A stretch of DNA of 64,000 bases from Akanthomyces muscarius (GCF_028009165.1 NW_026611617.1:10001-74000); one strand, 5' to 3'. Counted from the stretch's first letter, positions 11,489 to 24,305 are shown. Made by a program: numbers and translations. Notes: generated by a model from the sequence alone, not told the origin.

Positions 11489-12433
11489 CTATTCGTTGTC
11501 ACCTCTGCTACCAGCAGCTGTCGGCGGCAGCCTGCTGACAACGGCAGCTCGGATTGCCTTTGCAACGGCCTTCGGCGCTTCATTCTGCGGAAAGTGGCCC
11601 ACGCCTTCCAGTCTCGTCACGACAGCGTGTTTGAACTCTTCGCTTGCCAGGTCCAAAACGTGCTTCCCCGACACTGGGTCATCAAGGCCCCATATGAGGT
11701 GCAACGGCCTCGTCCACTGTGACAGGGCGGTTTCCCAGCGCCCGTGGTGCTGTGCTCTCTCGGCATTGTATCCGATGAGCGAATGAGATAGTTTATGTCC
11801 GTCATTTAAAGCGATACCGTGCCAAATATTCTCAAACTCATTATCGCTGAGGGGAGACTCTCCCCATATTCCGACAAAGCCCTTTCGCACCATGCTGGCA
11901 GTGATGCAGCTGGCGATGAAACCACCAACGAAAGGTACGGCAAGAAGACGCTGCAGCATAGTTGGTCGATATGCGCTGTAAACAATGCCGCAGTTTAGTA
12001 TTGCCAAACTCTCGATACCAAATGGCAGTTTCCCGCGGTGCTGGCGATCCAAAAGTTCCTGACCGACGATCCCACCATAATCGTGCACTACCAGGTGAGA
12101 CGATGCAATGCCCAGTAGAGCAAGCAGATCCTCGACTGTATCAGCAGACTCTGCCACCGAGTATTTGTAAGGGTTCGGCTTGTCCGACGCACCGTAGCCG
12201 AGGAAGTCGAAAGTCACAACGTCGTGATCAGGTTCAAGATCTTTCGCGACAGCCGCATAATCGTAAGACCATGTCGGGAAGCCGTGTAGTAACAGGACAG
12301 TTGGCCCGCTCCCTCGCCTTCGGTACGCAATGCGGTGTCCCTTGCGCGTAGTGAGCGTCTCGCACTCGGCGATCCATTCGGTCGCTCCAGGGATTGGCTC
12401 CTGCTGGGGGGCCAGGCCGGAAGGGCCGCTCAT
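11489..12433 (-). CDS. Alpha/beta hydrolase, epoxide hydrolase/MEST-like
   Basis: Single exon, 314 aa, starting at the first true ATG (MSGPSGLAPQ); the open frame runs about 75 nt further upstream without another ATG. The fold is read from the oxyanion motif HGFP (50-53), the nucleophile elbow VVHDYGG with Asp118, the acid WGLDDP (Asp251 or 252) and the base GVGHFPQNE (His280). An Asp nucleophile is the hallmark of the epoxide hydrolase, haloalkane dehalogenase and MEST/PEG1 branch. The short spacing and the GYNAER segment in the cap (Tyr222) resemble MEST-like proteins. It likely hydrolyses an epoxide or related small substrate in the cytosol; the substrate is unknown. The lack of introns contrasts with most neighbours, and the family is widespread in bacteria, so transfer is conceivable but not shown. 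Confidence 0.85.
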   Translation of the reverse strand: MSGPSGLAPQQEPIPGATEWIAECETLTTRKGHRIAYRRRGSGPTVLLLHGFPTWSYDYAAVAKDLEPDHDVVTFDFLGYGASDKPNPYKYSVAESADTVEDLLALLGIASSHLVVHDYGGIVGQELLDRQHRGKLPFGIESLAILNCGIVYSAYRPTMLQRLLAVPFVGGFIASCITASMVRKGFVGIWGESPLSDNEFENIWHGIALNDGHKLSHSLIGYNAERAQHHGRWETALSQWTRPLHLIWGLDDPVSGKHVLDLASEEFKHAVVTRLEGVGHFPQNEAPKAVAKAIRAAVVSRLPPTAAGSRGDNE

Positions 12434-14050
12434 AATCCGGTGAAGCAGACTTGCTGCCTTTGTTTCTCTTCTTGTTTTCCGAGGAAATTCGAACAATGGA
12501 AAAGCCAACTGCCAACTGTTTTCCCCCTTACACTAGCAATAGGAGCATTAGTGAGGCACGAAGCTGCTAGCGCATTTGATGTAAGAACTCCCTTTTATCG
12601 TGCGGAGTTTTAAGACGTCAATTCCGCTGGTATAGAAATAAGCCCGCCGCTAGAGCCGCCCCACCACGAAGATAATGAATGACTCTCAGAGCTACGAACA
12701 TAACATTTTTGCATCATCTATTCCTGTATTTCTGAAACTTCGCTCCCTTGATCGACAACCTGGCATGGAGGGCTGGGTAACAGAGAGCGACCAGGCCCGA
12801 ATCGCTCCCTGTCCAAAACCCAATGTTATTGTCGTCCAGGTCGGATGCAGTGCGGACCACTTCTCGAGTCTCAAGTGCGCATCATAGTCTCAAGCATGGT
12901 CTCCTGGGTCTTACCAACACTCGCTTTTTGGAAGCGTAATTCTAGTTTGCATGCTGCCATCACACTGCGTTCCTGAATAGGCGTCTGGAAGGGAATCAAC
13001 CTCCATCATTGGTCTTCGAAATATCCAGATAAAGGAGGAAAACATTCTCTTTCTACAGTCAAATTCATCATCGCTATTTGGTTTGTAGCGCGAGGCGTGC
13101 TGCAATGCATCCTTTTCCATAATTTTGTGACGTTGCATGACACTTGCTTCGTGCTCCGTGGCATCTGTGGCTCGGAAGTTGCGTATCATCGACACTAAGA
13201 AAGAGCTGCACCACGGCATCGTCCTTGTGGCTCATTTCTAGACATTCGAGCTCGGCTCTCGATCATGCAGTTATAACTATGAGCTTGTTTGTGTATGCTC
13301 AGAGTGGCATGATGTAGTTTCTTCGCTCAGCTTTCTAATGGCCTCATCCCTTCATGATTAAGCCGCTCATCCAACGATTAATAGAGGGATATACTCAGGT
13401 AGAGTACTTCGTCTTCGTCGCAATAAAACAATGTCGCGGCCATGCTTGCAAGCTATCCGAATACTTCTTTTTGTTCAGCCCCCTCATTAATTTACAAAGC
13501 GGTCGGGGTTGCTTCGCACCTTTTTATTTCTTGGCGTGTCGCATTTTTTCGCGTTTCAACTCTGATCCAATACCGTCATGTCGTGCATGTACGATGTTTT
13601 TAAGTGGAAGTCTTCTGCATCAATCGCTGCACTCACCTTGCCCACGAGCCGGGCCGTCGACTGCTAACAGCATCTGATTGATGGGATTCGCCATCTAATA
13701 ATGCAAGCCACCACAGATAGAGTCTAGATAAAACGATGCGTGTCGTCAGAATGCCGCTTTTATGTTGAAAGATATAATTCCTTGGGTGCGATAGTCAGAG
13801 CTGAATGTAATATAATAATAGCGTATGGTTTCCCGAGTTATTTTGGTCCCCAGAAAGCAGGATGCCGATCGGATTTCAGAACACATATCCAGCATCCCAA
13901 TTTTTTCCTGGGCAACAGCAGTTAACTTGAGCGGAGCCCCGGCGTCCAAAACACGTTGATGCTACTGTAATGCATTCCGAGCCACGGACTCAGCCATTTA
14001 CTTATGTAGAGAATTGGGCATCTCTGAATGGGATAAATCATGGGATACTT

Positions 14051-14065
14051 GGTGGTGGTGGTGGT
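14051..14065 (+). repeat. (GGT)5 microsatellite
   Basis: Five tandem GGT units in intergenic DNA. Confidence 0.8.
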
Positions 14066-15767
14066 GTTGCCCGGCTTCGGTAAGTGGGCGATGGGTCAAT
14101 CAGATCCAAAAAATTAGCAGTGCACAAAAAATCGCATTTTTTCCCCCGCGGATGTACTGATTATAGGTTTTCCATTCTGCGAAATGAATTTCTCATTCGG
14201 ACCGTGAGCATTGCTTCGGTTCTATGCGACCTCAACTCGTAGCTAGCGCGGAGCTGTGTAAGTCGGAGGAGCGCGGAGATAACGAGCTCATCGGAACCTT
14301 GAAGATGCCGACTGGGCCTTTGGTGCTGTCTGGAGACGAACCTTTTATTTGGCTTGCATGGGTGGACCTTTGACTGGGAGGCTGCAATAGAAAAAATCTG
14401 TCCTCACGGAGAGTCATCGTGCGGCGATCACTTTTCTTCTTGAATGGCAGGGGGGTGAGTCCACGGTGAAGCTCGTGCACCGGACATCTACTCCGCCGCG
14501 GCGGTATACATCCATCAGGGGCGTCGCGTTGGCTTGTATTTCTCTTCGCAATGTTTTCAGCCACTGCTATCACGTTTTTGCAGCATCTTCAAGCAAGTCC
14601 GCATGGCAGTTGGCAGAGAGCGGAGCGGGCATCGTCGCGACGCAAGCAAGCGCTGCCCTGGCTGTGATCCGAATCTTCCGCCGAGCTGTCGGGGCACGTC
14701 ACACCGGCGAGTTTCTGACATGCTATCAGAACGTTTTCGGTTTGGTCCCGGTTTGGTCCATGCTTGGATGCTTGTTCGGCTCCGCCTCGTTACTTCCTGT
14801 GAGGGAGCTCGTTCTCCATCAGCCTTACAGGTTTCGCTATTGCGAAACAGAGCGGGCCATAATTCAGCCCATGTCCGCAAGGTCCGACCCAGCACAGAGT
14901 AGGTAACTAGCACTCTTCGGGTTGCTCCACTGAAGAAAGGAAAGAGGCTCCAAAACGTAAGCCTTGTTCTCGTTATAGCAGCATTATTCTTGCGGCTTAC
15001 CAGGAGCTCACGTTAATTACACAAAAATACGGGCGAATACGGGCGACGCATTTTTTTTCAGCCATCGACGACTTAGCCAGCTTGTCCTGTGTTGCGCCCG
15101 CCTGGAGGTGTGCTGTAGTTGATGTTGGCGATCAACTGATCTAGAGAGTTGGTGATCGCAAGCCAGAGTGTATAACTAGCTCTTGGTGCAACGGCAATGA
15201 TGAGAAACCTGAAGCGCTGCGGAGTGATTTCAAAGCGATTTCCACGTGGGCAGGCAGCACATGCAGCCTCTCGCCTCGCCTCATTCCCAAAGCAGCGCAA
15301 GGCCTTACCCATAACGCGCTGACTCTACGCCCAAGACGCCCAAGCATAACGCGTTGGCTAGTTTAGTGTGCGCCAATTGGCGGAGCTGCTTGCAGGGCGT
15401 ACTGCCAGTCATTGTCCATATTTTTTTCGTTGCGGCCCCGCTCATCACCGTGAATCATCCAGGTAGCGCAACGTATTGGGTCGGCGGCGGACTTACATGG
15501 ACTTTAGCACGGTTCTCGGGCTCGCAGGCGGCCAGCCTACGGAGAACCACACCACCTGGCAAAGGGCTTTGGTTTGTCCTATTGAGGAGATTGCCGCAAA
15601 ATGCGCTCCGCGTTGTGTTTTGGCGTAAGGGATTTTATCTCGTCAGATTGCGGTGGGCAGGGCTTTGAGCCAGTGTGTATATTAGGACAGCCGCGCCGTC
15701 CCTCTACATCCTCAACATCCAGTCAATATCTCCAAACCTCACAGCAAGGCAACCCGGACAGACTTCT

Positions 15768-15773
15768 TATAAA
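15768..15773 (+). promoter_or_regulatory. TATA box of the MFS exporter gene
   Basis: TATAAA about 90 bp upstream of the start codon, within a C-rich leader (CTCCAAACC, ACATCC), the usual layout of inducible transporter genes in fungi. Confidence 0.5.
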
Positions 15774-15863
15774 GGACTAACTTCTTGCATTGTTTTTTGG
15801 GTTTATCGTTGCGACCTTAGCCTTTCCACGTATACAAAGGAATCGACCCCGTTGTGACACACA

Positions 15864-17633
15864 ATGACATCGGCACGAAACACCCTCGAGGTGCCGCGGG
15901 AACCCGGCTGGGCGACCTCGACAACCTCAACCTTGGCTGGTGACGACCACCACACACTCGAAAAGAACATTCCCGACACCAGCTCCATTGGCGGCAAGAC
16001 GGAATCCGACACTGAGGCGGCTGTGAAGCAGCCTGAGGAGCCAAGCGAAGATGAATACCCCTCTGGCACCAAGCTCATCTTTATCGTCGTCGCCCTCGTT
16101 CTCGCCATTTTTCTACTCGCCCTCGACATGGTAAAGTCTACGATGCTCCTCCCTATCCACCAACATACTAACTCGCGCCAGACCATTGTCGCCACGGCTA
16201 TTCCCAAAATCACCGAAGAGTTCAAGGGTCTGGACAAGGTCGGCTGGTACGGTGCTGCTTTTTTCATGACTGTCGGCGCGTTCCAGTCCACCTGGGGCAA
16301 AATCTACAAGTACTTTCCCCTCAAGACGTCCTTCTTGATTGCCATCTTCATTTTTGAGCTGGGCTCCGTCATCTGCGGCGCTGCCCCCAACGCCGAAGCC
16401 CTCATCACCGGCCGTGCCATTGCTGGTCTCGGAGCGGCCGGTCTGGGCGCCGGCGCCTACACCATCATTGCCTTTTCCGCACCGCCCAAGAAGCGGCCTG
16501 CGTTCACTGGCATTCTCGGCGCTTCGTACGGTCTGGCCAGTGTCATTGGTCCCCTGCTGGGCGGTGCTTTTACCGACAATGTCTCCTGGCGCTGGTGCTT
16601 CTACATCAACCTCCCCATCGGTGCCATCTCTGCTGGTGTCATTTTCTTCTTCTTCCAGACGCCGCGCGCCGCGGTCCCTGAAGAGGCGCCTCTCAAGGAG
16701 AAGATTCTTCAGACCGACCCTCTTGGTGTCATTCTCATGATGGGTGCCACTGTCACCTACATCCTCGCTGTCCAGTACGGCGGAACCGCCCATGCTTGGA
16801 ACTCTTCGACCGTCATTGGCCTTCTTGTCGGCTTCGTCGGTATGATCGCCGCTTGGGGTGTGCTCCAGTACTTCCAGGGTGAGCGATCCATGGTCTCGCC
16901 TCACCTGATCAAGAACCGCACCCTTGTCGTCGCCATGATCTACAGCTTCATCTTTGCTGGTGGTTTCTTCGCCGCCATCTACTACATCCCCGTGTACTTC
17001 CAGTCTGTGCACAATGCCAGCCCAACCATGAGCGGTGTCCGCAACCTTCCCTTCATTATTGCAGTCACCATCTCCACCATCGCTAGCGGTGGCATCGTCT
17101 CTGCGACTGGCTACTACCAGCCTCTTCTTATCGGCGGTGGCGCGGTTGCCACCATCGGTGCTGGGCTGCTCTTCCTTTTCAACGTCCACACTTCAACCGG
17201 TGCCTGGATTGGCTACCAGATTGTCGCTGGCGCCGGTTGGGGCACTGCTTTCCAGCTCCCTATGATTGCCGTCCAGGGCACCGTCGAGCCCAAGGACCTC
17301 GCTTCCGCTACTGGTATGCTTTTGTTCTTCCAGGGTCTCGGTGGAGCTTTCCTCGTTTCCGCCGCTCAGTCTGCCTTCTTGAACCAGATGGTCAGCTATG
17401 TTATGCGACGCGCCCCTGAAATCAACAAGGGTACTCTCATTCTCACCGGTGCTACCAACATTCGGCAGGCATTCCCTGCCGAGCAGATTCCCATTGTCAT
17501 CGACGGGTACATGCACGGCCTCAAGGTTGTCTTTGCCCTCTGTATTGCTGCCACTGGCGTTGCCACCACGGTCGGCCTCTTTACTCGCTGGAGCAAGCTG
17601 AAGCAGGGTGCTGGTGCTGGAGGTATGGCCTAG
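15864..17633 (+). CDS. MFS drug/toxin exporter, DHA2 (14-TM) family
   Basis: Two exons: join(15864..16130, 16182..17633), 572 aa. The 51-nt intron (GTAAAG, branch ACTAAC, acceptor CAG) is a multiple of three with no stop, so an uninterrupted frame of 589 codons exists. The intron is inferred because removal restores the family sequence [16 protein letters not shown] in TM1. A hydrophilic acidic N-terminus of about 65 aa precedes the 14 expected membrane helices. Family motifs are WYGAAFFMT (TM2), the [17 protein letters not shown] segment (motif C-like helices), [13 protein letters not shown] after TM6 and [10 protein letters not shown] in the second half. The proton-coupled DHA2 exporters include fungal mycotoxin and antifungal pumps such as gliotoxin GliA. 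The substrate here is unknown. No biosynthetic genes lie beside it, so a self-resistance role inside a cluster is not supported. Confidence 0.9.
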   Translation: MTSARNTLEVPREPGWATSTTSTLAGDDHHTLEKNIPDTSSIGGKTESDTEAAVKQPEEPSEDEYPSGTKLIFIVVALVLAIFLLALDMVKSTMLLPIHQHTNSRQTIVATAIPKITEEFKGLDKVGWYGAAFFMTVGAFQSTWGKIYKYFPLKTSFLIAIFIFELGSVICGAAPNAEALITGRAIAGLGAAGLGAGAYTIIAFSAPPKKRPAFTGILGASYGLASVIGPLLGGAFTDNVSWRWCFYINLPIGAISAGVIFFFFQTPRAAVPEEAPLKEKILQTDPLGVILMMGATVTYILAVQYGGTAHAWNSSTVIGLLVGFVGMIAAWGVLQYFQGERSMVSPHLIKNRTLVVAMIYSFIFAGGFFAAIYYIPVYFQSVHNASPTMSGVRNLPFIIAVTISTIASGGIVSATGYYQPLLIGGGAVATIGAGLLFLFNVHTSTGAWIGYQIVAGAGWGTAFQLPMIAVQGTVEPKDLASATGMLLFFQGLGGAFLVSAAQSAFLNQMVSYVMRRAPEINKGTLILTGATNIRQAFPAEQIPIVIDGYMHGLKVVFALCIAATGVATTVGLFTRWSKLKQGAGAGGMA

Positions 17634-20181
17634 ACATTTGGTTGCAATTTGAGATGCCGGTACGCCGGGCCTCGCTCTCATCTCTCGGCGTTTTTGGTTC
17701 GGGTTTCTCGGTGCATAAATGGCCATTAATAGATAGATAACGATTCATGTCAATTAATAATTCCTTCGTAACGAGCAGGGCTTTCGTAATAACTCAGACT
17801 CGGCGCCAGGTACCCTGCTGCATATGCGTGACGAGTAGGCTACATGTGAACTAGATATCAACCAAATACAGCATCACCACGTGCCCCTTTTCAATCCGCC
17901 TCGAGACACTTGAGAGATTCTGTGGCATTGCAGTGTCCACCATGGGACTTTAAAGGGTACTAGATAGCGCATGTATTACTATGCAGCGCAATGGTGGAAT
18001 TTTCCACGTTGAGTAATACTCTCCGAGACTCGTCGGGACACCCGGTGAAACTCCTGCCTTTGGGACCTCGGTAGCTTTTACCTTCAGTCATGTTTCAGAA
18101 TGAAATCCAGCATCTCTATCCTGTTCCTCTCGGCGCCGCGGCGCTTGCAAGTAGCTCGTCCTATTAGATAGGCCAGAGGCGGCCTTATCATTCCCTTGAC
18201 TACCGGTCGTCACGTTTGTGAACACTCGAGACCTTGAAAACGGTTTGAAGCCGTTCAGATGACAGAACACGAAAGTTCCTGCTCAACACTACTGGGACAG
18301 CAGCCGCAACGTTACCACGACGGGACTGCGCTTGAGTTGTCCTGCGACGCAACACGCTCATTGATTGGATGGGGTATGTTTGCGGTACGGACAGCCAGCT
18401 GGGCAAAGACTGAAGCTCATTTCCATTTTGGGCACGGAGACATGTTACGAGCAGGCAAATCGTGCATGTGCGAACTGCACCTCGCACGCAGTCGTGGACA
18501 CTGTGCACTAGGTACGTATTGGTGTGTCTTCGTTGTCGCTACCCTAAACCGCGAGCCCAATGAGGGAGGCTTACGGAGGCAAAGGAAGAAAGAAAGAATT
18601 GCGCGTGACTTTTTCATTTTTATGTTTTGCCTTTTGCGGTAAAGCTGAGCCGACAAAACCGTTTCATAAGCTAACATTCGTTTACAAAGATGCGCCCCGT
18701 AACGTCACCGAGGGTGAACTCGACCACTTTCCTTTCTGGTGGTATTCATCAAACCGTGACCCCCAACACTGCAATAATAAAAGACGCTCCTTAATTACAG
18801 AACGGCGTGGTCCGTTTTCTTTGGGCACAGAGAAAAAGTGACGTCGCATGAGTGCGCATTACTGAGGACTGCATACTACCGAATCAGGCGACAAAGACCT
18901 GCATCTTGTAAATGCCTCCAATTTAGCGCCCAGTTGCCCCGAAACGTAGGCCTTCGACCCGACGGCCATCCCAAGCTTTCGCTGAGTTGATACACAACTG
19001 GCAAAATTTTCTTCGGGCAGCGAGGCAACGTGCCGCGCATTCGCCAGCAGAGACTTCTCGTCGGGCAAATTTTTCCGCAACGTGGGCTTGCTTTCTGACC
19101 GGCGATGAAGACCAGGTGCGCTGGGCAAGGTACGTACCCGAACTACATGTGCTTGGTGCCTGAACTCGGGACTCAACTTGCCGCATGTATCCGTGTGCTT
19201 GTAAATTCGCAGTGACCCAGTTTGCCGTTTTTTCCCCTTCACACCATTCAGACCGTCGGACCAAGTGACATTGGCGGCCCGGGTACACGCTTGGTACATT
19301 GCGTTATCGCCAAAGTAGCGGTGCAAAGTGCGCAGGAGCATGGTACTGAACAGGTACATTATGCGCCAGACTGGCCCCCGCCCGCTCCTCTCTGAGGAAC
19401 AAGCTCGTGAGTCAGTCCCTTCACCGATCAGGTCCCAGATGTCACTGTGCCCCAGCGCTTGGCGCCGATGCAGACTCCACGAAAACCCTCACCGGGCGAG
19501 TCAGTTTGGCAAACTCGTAGTATTCGTATGTAATGCACACACAATTTTTTTTCGGGAGAATTTGAACATTGTTCAGTCTCTGACCTGCGAGACAAGAAAT
19601 GTCTCATGGGTCTTGTTTGTTGACTCGGTTTCTTTGTTGGTCCCCGTTTCTTGTTTGTTGCTGCCGCCATGTCTCGGACGGCGAGCTATGCGCCCGTGTA
19701 GCAGCAGCATTCCAGTTGGCGACATTGGCAAAACATCAACACACGGTGTAATTATACACATTCTAAGGCAAGCGACGAGGGGGAGCCACATTATCATGTC
19801 AAGTTATGTGTCACGTAGTCGCAGCCATGGCGGTCCAAACATCGTGTCAAGAAAAGAGGTTGTAAAAAGTAGAAAAAAGTATGTATCCAAGAACAAGGTG
19901 TGCTATCTATACGGCGGCAGACTAGGTATCCGTGTGCCAGAGCCCAGCTACCCTTGCACACCCATCACGAATCGTGAAAGAACTTCTGTAAAATGTTCCC
20001 CAAAAAAGCCCTGCGAAAAAAAAAACATTGCCAACGCACCAAACGCCACTAGGACGTCTTTGCCAAGAATGACTGCTTCCTCAAAAAGAAAAAGGCCATG
20101 TCAGGTCAAGATCCAGCCTCGAGGTATCTGAAAAAAGAACGAATTTGCCAGCCAACAAACGCTTGATTCCAACAAGAGTCT
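17634..20181. other. Intergenic 2.5 kb between convergent MFS and Asp f 4-like genes
   Basis: The 3' flanks of two convergent genes with a long space between them. A 267-codon plus-strand frame (19328-20131) shows no domain, biased composition or splice logic and is treated as chance. No RNA gene was seen. Confidence 0.55.
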
Positions 20182-21105
20182 TTAGTTGGTGTTGATCTTG
20201 ACAGTGAGAGCCAGGCGACCCTTGGGGATGTTGCCACCGACACCATCGTCATCCTCCATGCCGCCGAGGTAGGCATTGGTGCCGGTGCCGCCGGGGTTGA
20301 TGGTAGAGCAAGTACCCTGACCGCAGACCTCCATGCCGGGGATGGGGAGACCAAACTTGGCGGCGACGAGGGCCGAGGCGTCGAAGCCAGACCAGCCGCC
20401 GTTGGACTCATTCTCAAAGTCAGCCTCGACCCAGGTGCCGGCGTACTGGCCAAACGAGGTCACAGGAACCTCTCCAGAGCCGCACGAACAGCCAACCTGG
20501 GAGTTGCCCTCGACAGCGACGTGGCTCTCGCCACCGCCGGCAACTTTGAAGCTGATGGCCTCGTTGTTCTTGAAGAAGCCGTTGATGCCACCGTCAGGGC
20601 CAATCTTGTTCCAGCACACGCATGCCTGCTCGGAGCTGCCCTGGTTGACGAACTTCATGGTGTAGTCGTAGTTGGAAGCAGCGCTGGAGGGAATCTCCAT
20701 GATGTTGCAGCCGGGGTTGCCGGGAGCACCAGTGTTGCCGGCGTAGGCAATCTGGGCGAGAGTGGCGCGCTTCTTGACGCCGTTGCAGAAGGGCTTGTAG
20801 CCTGCGCCGGAGCTGGCGGAGCTGGACGAGGCAGGGCTGGAAGAGCTGGAGCTGGAAGACGAGTCGACAGCCACGGCGGCATTAGCAGCCGGGGGAGCAG
20901 AAGAGGGAGCCGGCGCCACGGAGCTGGTGGCCGGAGGAGGAGGAGGCGGCGCGGTAGTGGTGGTGGGCGCAGGAGGAGCAGGCTTCTTGGCCATGACGAA
21001 CTCGCGACCCTCGACGGAACGGTGGGCGTTGCGGTGAGCGTGGTGGCTGGGGTGGGCAGAGACGCCAATGGCGGCAGCCAGGATAACGGCGGCAGAGAAC
21101 TTCAT
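20182..21105 (-). CDS. Secreted Asp f 4-like (allergen family) protein
   Basis: Single exon, 307 aa. The start MKFSAAVILAAAIGVSAHP gives a signal peptide of about 20 aa; longer in-frame extensions upstream would bury it. Then come a His-rich pro-segment, a Pro/Thr/Ala/Ser-rich linker with runs of prolines and serines (residues about 45-110) that is probably O-glycosylated, and a C-terminal cysteine-containing domain. That domain begins near YKPFCNGVKKRATLAQIAYAG and carries ACVCWNK, VGCSCGSGEVP, FGQYAGTWVEADF and CGQGTCSTINPGGTGTN. This arrangement matches the Asp f 4 family of secreted fungal proteins. Its biochemical function is not known; wall association is likely. Strong secretion and a 3.2 kb upstream region suggest regulated expression. 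Confidence 0.85.
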   Translation of the reverse strand: MKFSAAVILAAAIGVSAHPSHHAHRNAHRSVEGREFVMAKKPAPPAPTTTTAPPPPPPATSSVAPAPSSAPPAANAAVAVDSSSSSSSSSPASSSSASSGAGYKPFCNGVKKRATLAQIAYAGNTGAPGNPGCNIMEIPSSAASNYDYTMKFVNQGSSEQACVCWNKIGPDGGINGFFKNNEAISFKVAGGGESHVAVEGNSQVGCSCGSGEVPVTSFGQYAGTWVEADFENESNGGWSGFDASALVAAKFGLPIPGMEVCGQGTCSTINPGGTGTNAYLGGMEDDDGVGGNIPKGRLALTVKINTN

Positions 21106-24100
21106 TGTGTCGAATTCGTTAGGAGATGCTGAAGAGTCTGAACGGTTGAATGGTTGCAAGAGGTGAAAGTGGTCGTGTTGTTTGGCGCTGGGACGGTATT
21201 CGCAGAATACTCGAGAGGCGGCCGAATCAGAACGGGCGAGATTTGAAGGAGTGTGATGCGTGAGCGACAAGCGCGTCAACGAGCAGATAGGGAGCGTCGG
21301 GGGGGTTGGTTAAGGAATGGAATGGCGTGGCCGTGTATTGAGGATGTCGTGAAGAAAGAAGGAAGGGGGGAGGAGGGAATAAAAAGGAGCGTGGAGAGGG
21401 AGATTGGGCGTTATTAAGGTGAGCAGGGGTGAGGGCGGGAGGGCAAGATGCCAGCCGGGGCCTAGACAGGGGATGTTCCCAATGAAACTTGGCACCAGCG
21501 CACCGGCGCCATCAGAGTTTGTGCCTGGGCCGCCGGCGGTGCGCTGGCAGTTGCAGGCACCTTTCAGGGCACACAGCGCCTGTGAGTTGGGCGCCCGAGG
21601 TACCTGTACCTTGCAGCGAGACATTCAATCAGGGGAAACAAACACGCCAACGCCGGCCAGGCACAGAGGCACCACCATTGGCTGGTTTCTGGGTGGAGAG
21701 ACGGGCAAGAACGCGCCATGGTGGAGCCCAGGAAAAAGGAGCCACACACACAACCACCGCTCCACCAGGACAATCAACGACTACATTTCACTCCCCAGCG
21801 AAAAAAATGTCACAGCATGGCGATGCTGCCCACTTGCCAAGTTGCGACGACAGGATGGTGTGACCGCATGCGCAATGGACAGGATGAGGGCCCCAAGCCC
21901 ACGACACTGGCTTGTGCGGCAAGTGCGGGAGGTAACTGAGTAGTCTGTCCCCAGCGCGGTCCACAACGACGAGGTACTGCAGGAGCAAAACATCGAAGCG
22001 GTGCGCTGGAGCGACACGGCATGCACAAGCTTACAGCAGTGCAATGCGCTGGCGAGCGCTGTACATATGCTGTACCTGCCCACTCTGGCTCCCAGGTTCC
22101 TCGGCAGCGCAGTCCTGGACAGCGTCTAGAACGTCAATCACTGGAGACGTAGCACTACTAGTACCAGCCATGTGGTTCCTTTCTTCCGGCGCTGAAACGA
22201 GGCAGACTTTTTCTTCCTATTCACTTGTTCTCTTTGATCGCGGCAGGTGTACTTTGTTGTGTGGCGATTTGCTGGCGCACCTGTAAAGCATTTTTGGGTA
22301 TCCGTACTTGCGTAGGTAAGATACGGCTTTGGTGTGTGTTGGACAGGGGCACAGGGGCAGCCAGAGTGGCGCTAAGCAGTTTGAGGCCGCAGTTGGGGCC
22401 GGCTTACTGGTACAGCATGCCAGCAGCACAAACAATAACCAGGTACTTACGGTGTATATCCCTGCATCGAGTACAAGGAATCCTCGGTCTGCATGTCTTT
22501 TTTTAGACGCTGGAGAAATTGAGCAATACGGAGCGTTGCGCGGGTGAGAATGAGTGTCTCAGCAGGCGCCCTGGTGGAAGCCAGCCAACAGTTCTGCTTA
22601 TTGTCAACGAGAACTACCTAATCTGTAGATACCTACAAATCATGTGCGCCGCCCGCGGTAGGGCAATGAATGCACTGATGATTCGGCAACATCTCAGCGC
22701 CCAAACGCAAGGTGACCACATCCATGGCCACTCCTCTACCAGTACGTACTGTTACTCAAACGGAAGGGAAGAATGCCTGCCCCGCAGCTACTGTTCAGTT
22801 TTCACTCAATCCTTTTCTTTCCGTTGCAACGCCTGCGCGATCTGTTGGCAGGACGGATACTGGTAGGCAAGGATCCAAAGCATGCTGACGCGTGCCTGGC
22901 ACGTGACTCATCGACCGTTCTAGACCACGTCTATCACGGCGCTTTGAATCCACTCCGGCCCACCTTGCATCTCCTCCTGACGGCCCAGTTCCGTTTTGCC
23001 CTCTTGTCCTCGTCTCCGTCAGACCAAGGAAAAAGGCGCAAGAAAGAAGAAAGAAAAAAACTTGATCGCTTTTGTCAGGTACAGCCGCTGGCCACTCCAT
23101 GGTGAAAAGCTCGCTCTTGACGCGCCCTCACATGTCACCCAACGTACAAGACGGAGTGTTGACCCGCCCACCCTTTCCTTCCTTGGCCCACCACATGTCA
23201 GTATGCTGACGTTTTGCTGCAATGCGCCTGGTGCTAACAGCCAGCCATGTACTTTGCGTTATTTTCATCATGTATCAATGTATCGTGAGTTGATCAACCG
23301 AAAGAAAGCTCTCGAATCCAACACTCCGCTGTATCGATTCAATTTTTTTGTTCTCTTCCCTACGCGAGTCGTTTCTCTCCGCTTTTCGAGCATGTCCATT
23401 CGCCGCCGCCTTCCTGGAACAATGACAATCATGTGAAAACACGACAATAGATCTGCAAGGGAAAAAAGAAGCAGAAGAAAATCCCCCCAGAGAAGAGAGT
23501 CCATAAAATTGAACCATTGTTTTTTGTGTGGTCGTTCGTCCGCCCTCCCTTTCTTGAGGCACCAAGCATTGGCACGCAACGGAATGCTGCCAACAAAGAA
23601 ACGGCACCACAGGCATGGGCAAAGGGCGTTCCGCTTTTCAACTAGTCCATCTTTCCAAGTTACTGCAGCCAACAGTGGCAGGTACCTGAGGCTACTTAAC
23701 TTATACATATCTAGCGAACTGGAAATGGCTGCCACCATTGATGGATTTTGAGGTCATGCATTTTTCGTTGTGCTAGCATATGAGGAGCGGCGGGTAGCAC
23801 CAATCTGTGCTTAGCCTCACAGTGCGACCCATACCGAGAGCTACCTTCTTTGCTTCTCTACTGTCTTCACCTCCATGTCTGCTATTCGATCCAGTCATAC
23901 ATCTAATCTGACTATGCATAAAATGTGATTATGGGCTCATTAGCCTGAAGGCGTTCCTGACGCCCCGCGCATTAATTTACAGATTTCTCTTCATTTTATT
24001 GAAAAATTTATTGAGTTCTATTGTTGTTTAGTGCATAATCAGAATCATCCGCTCCCTTACGAAATATAATTAGGCGTACCCGCCTGAGGCACCTACTGCT

Positions 24101-24305
24101 CACCGTGATGAGCCGCTCGTTTTTAGCAGTAATAAATCCACTAACGTAAGCACCCAGCTGCTTCGTTGCCACTATTTAGTTCGTACTCAGTAAAAGCCGC
24201 AGTCGACACTCATGTGCTTCGAATACTAACCCAGATGAGCGAAAGTGATTGCCTCAACATTCCGCCCCCAACAATCAAAATCATAGATGCAAGGAAACCA
24301 ATGAA
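21106..24305. other. Intergenic 3.2 kb between Asp f 4-like gene and Zn2Cys6 gene
   Basis: Divergent upstream regions. They hold three exact copies of the 8-mer TACTGGTA or its complement (22405, 22737, 22858) and a GGTACC at 23681-23686. There are no convincing coding frames and no RNA gene. Confidence 0.55.

Larger units (their letters stand above)
12434..15863. other. Intergenic 3.4 kb upstream of MFS exporter
   Basis: Divergent upstream regions of the alpha/beta hydrolase and MFS genes. It has several unrelated frames under 150 codons, none with recognisable motifs, a short GGT repeat at 14051-14065 and a TATA box before the MFS gene. No RNA gene or transposon was seen. Confidence 0.55.

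Noticed and set aside
16113..17189. 358-codon frame antisense to the MFS exporter
   Set aside because: Low-complexity Asp/Gly/Glu-rich shadow of a membrane protein gene.
19328..20131. 267-codon plus-strand frame in the gap before the Asp f 4-like gene
   Set aside because: There is no domain, signal, codon bias or homology that I recognise; composition changes along the frame as in random sequence.
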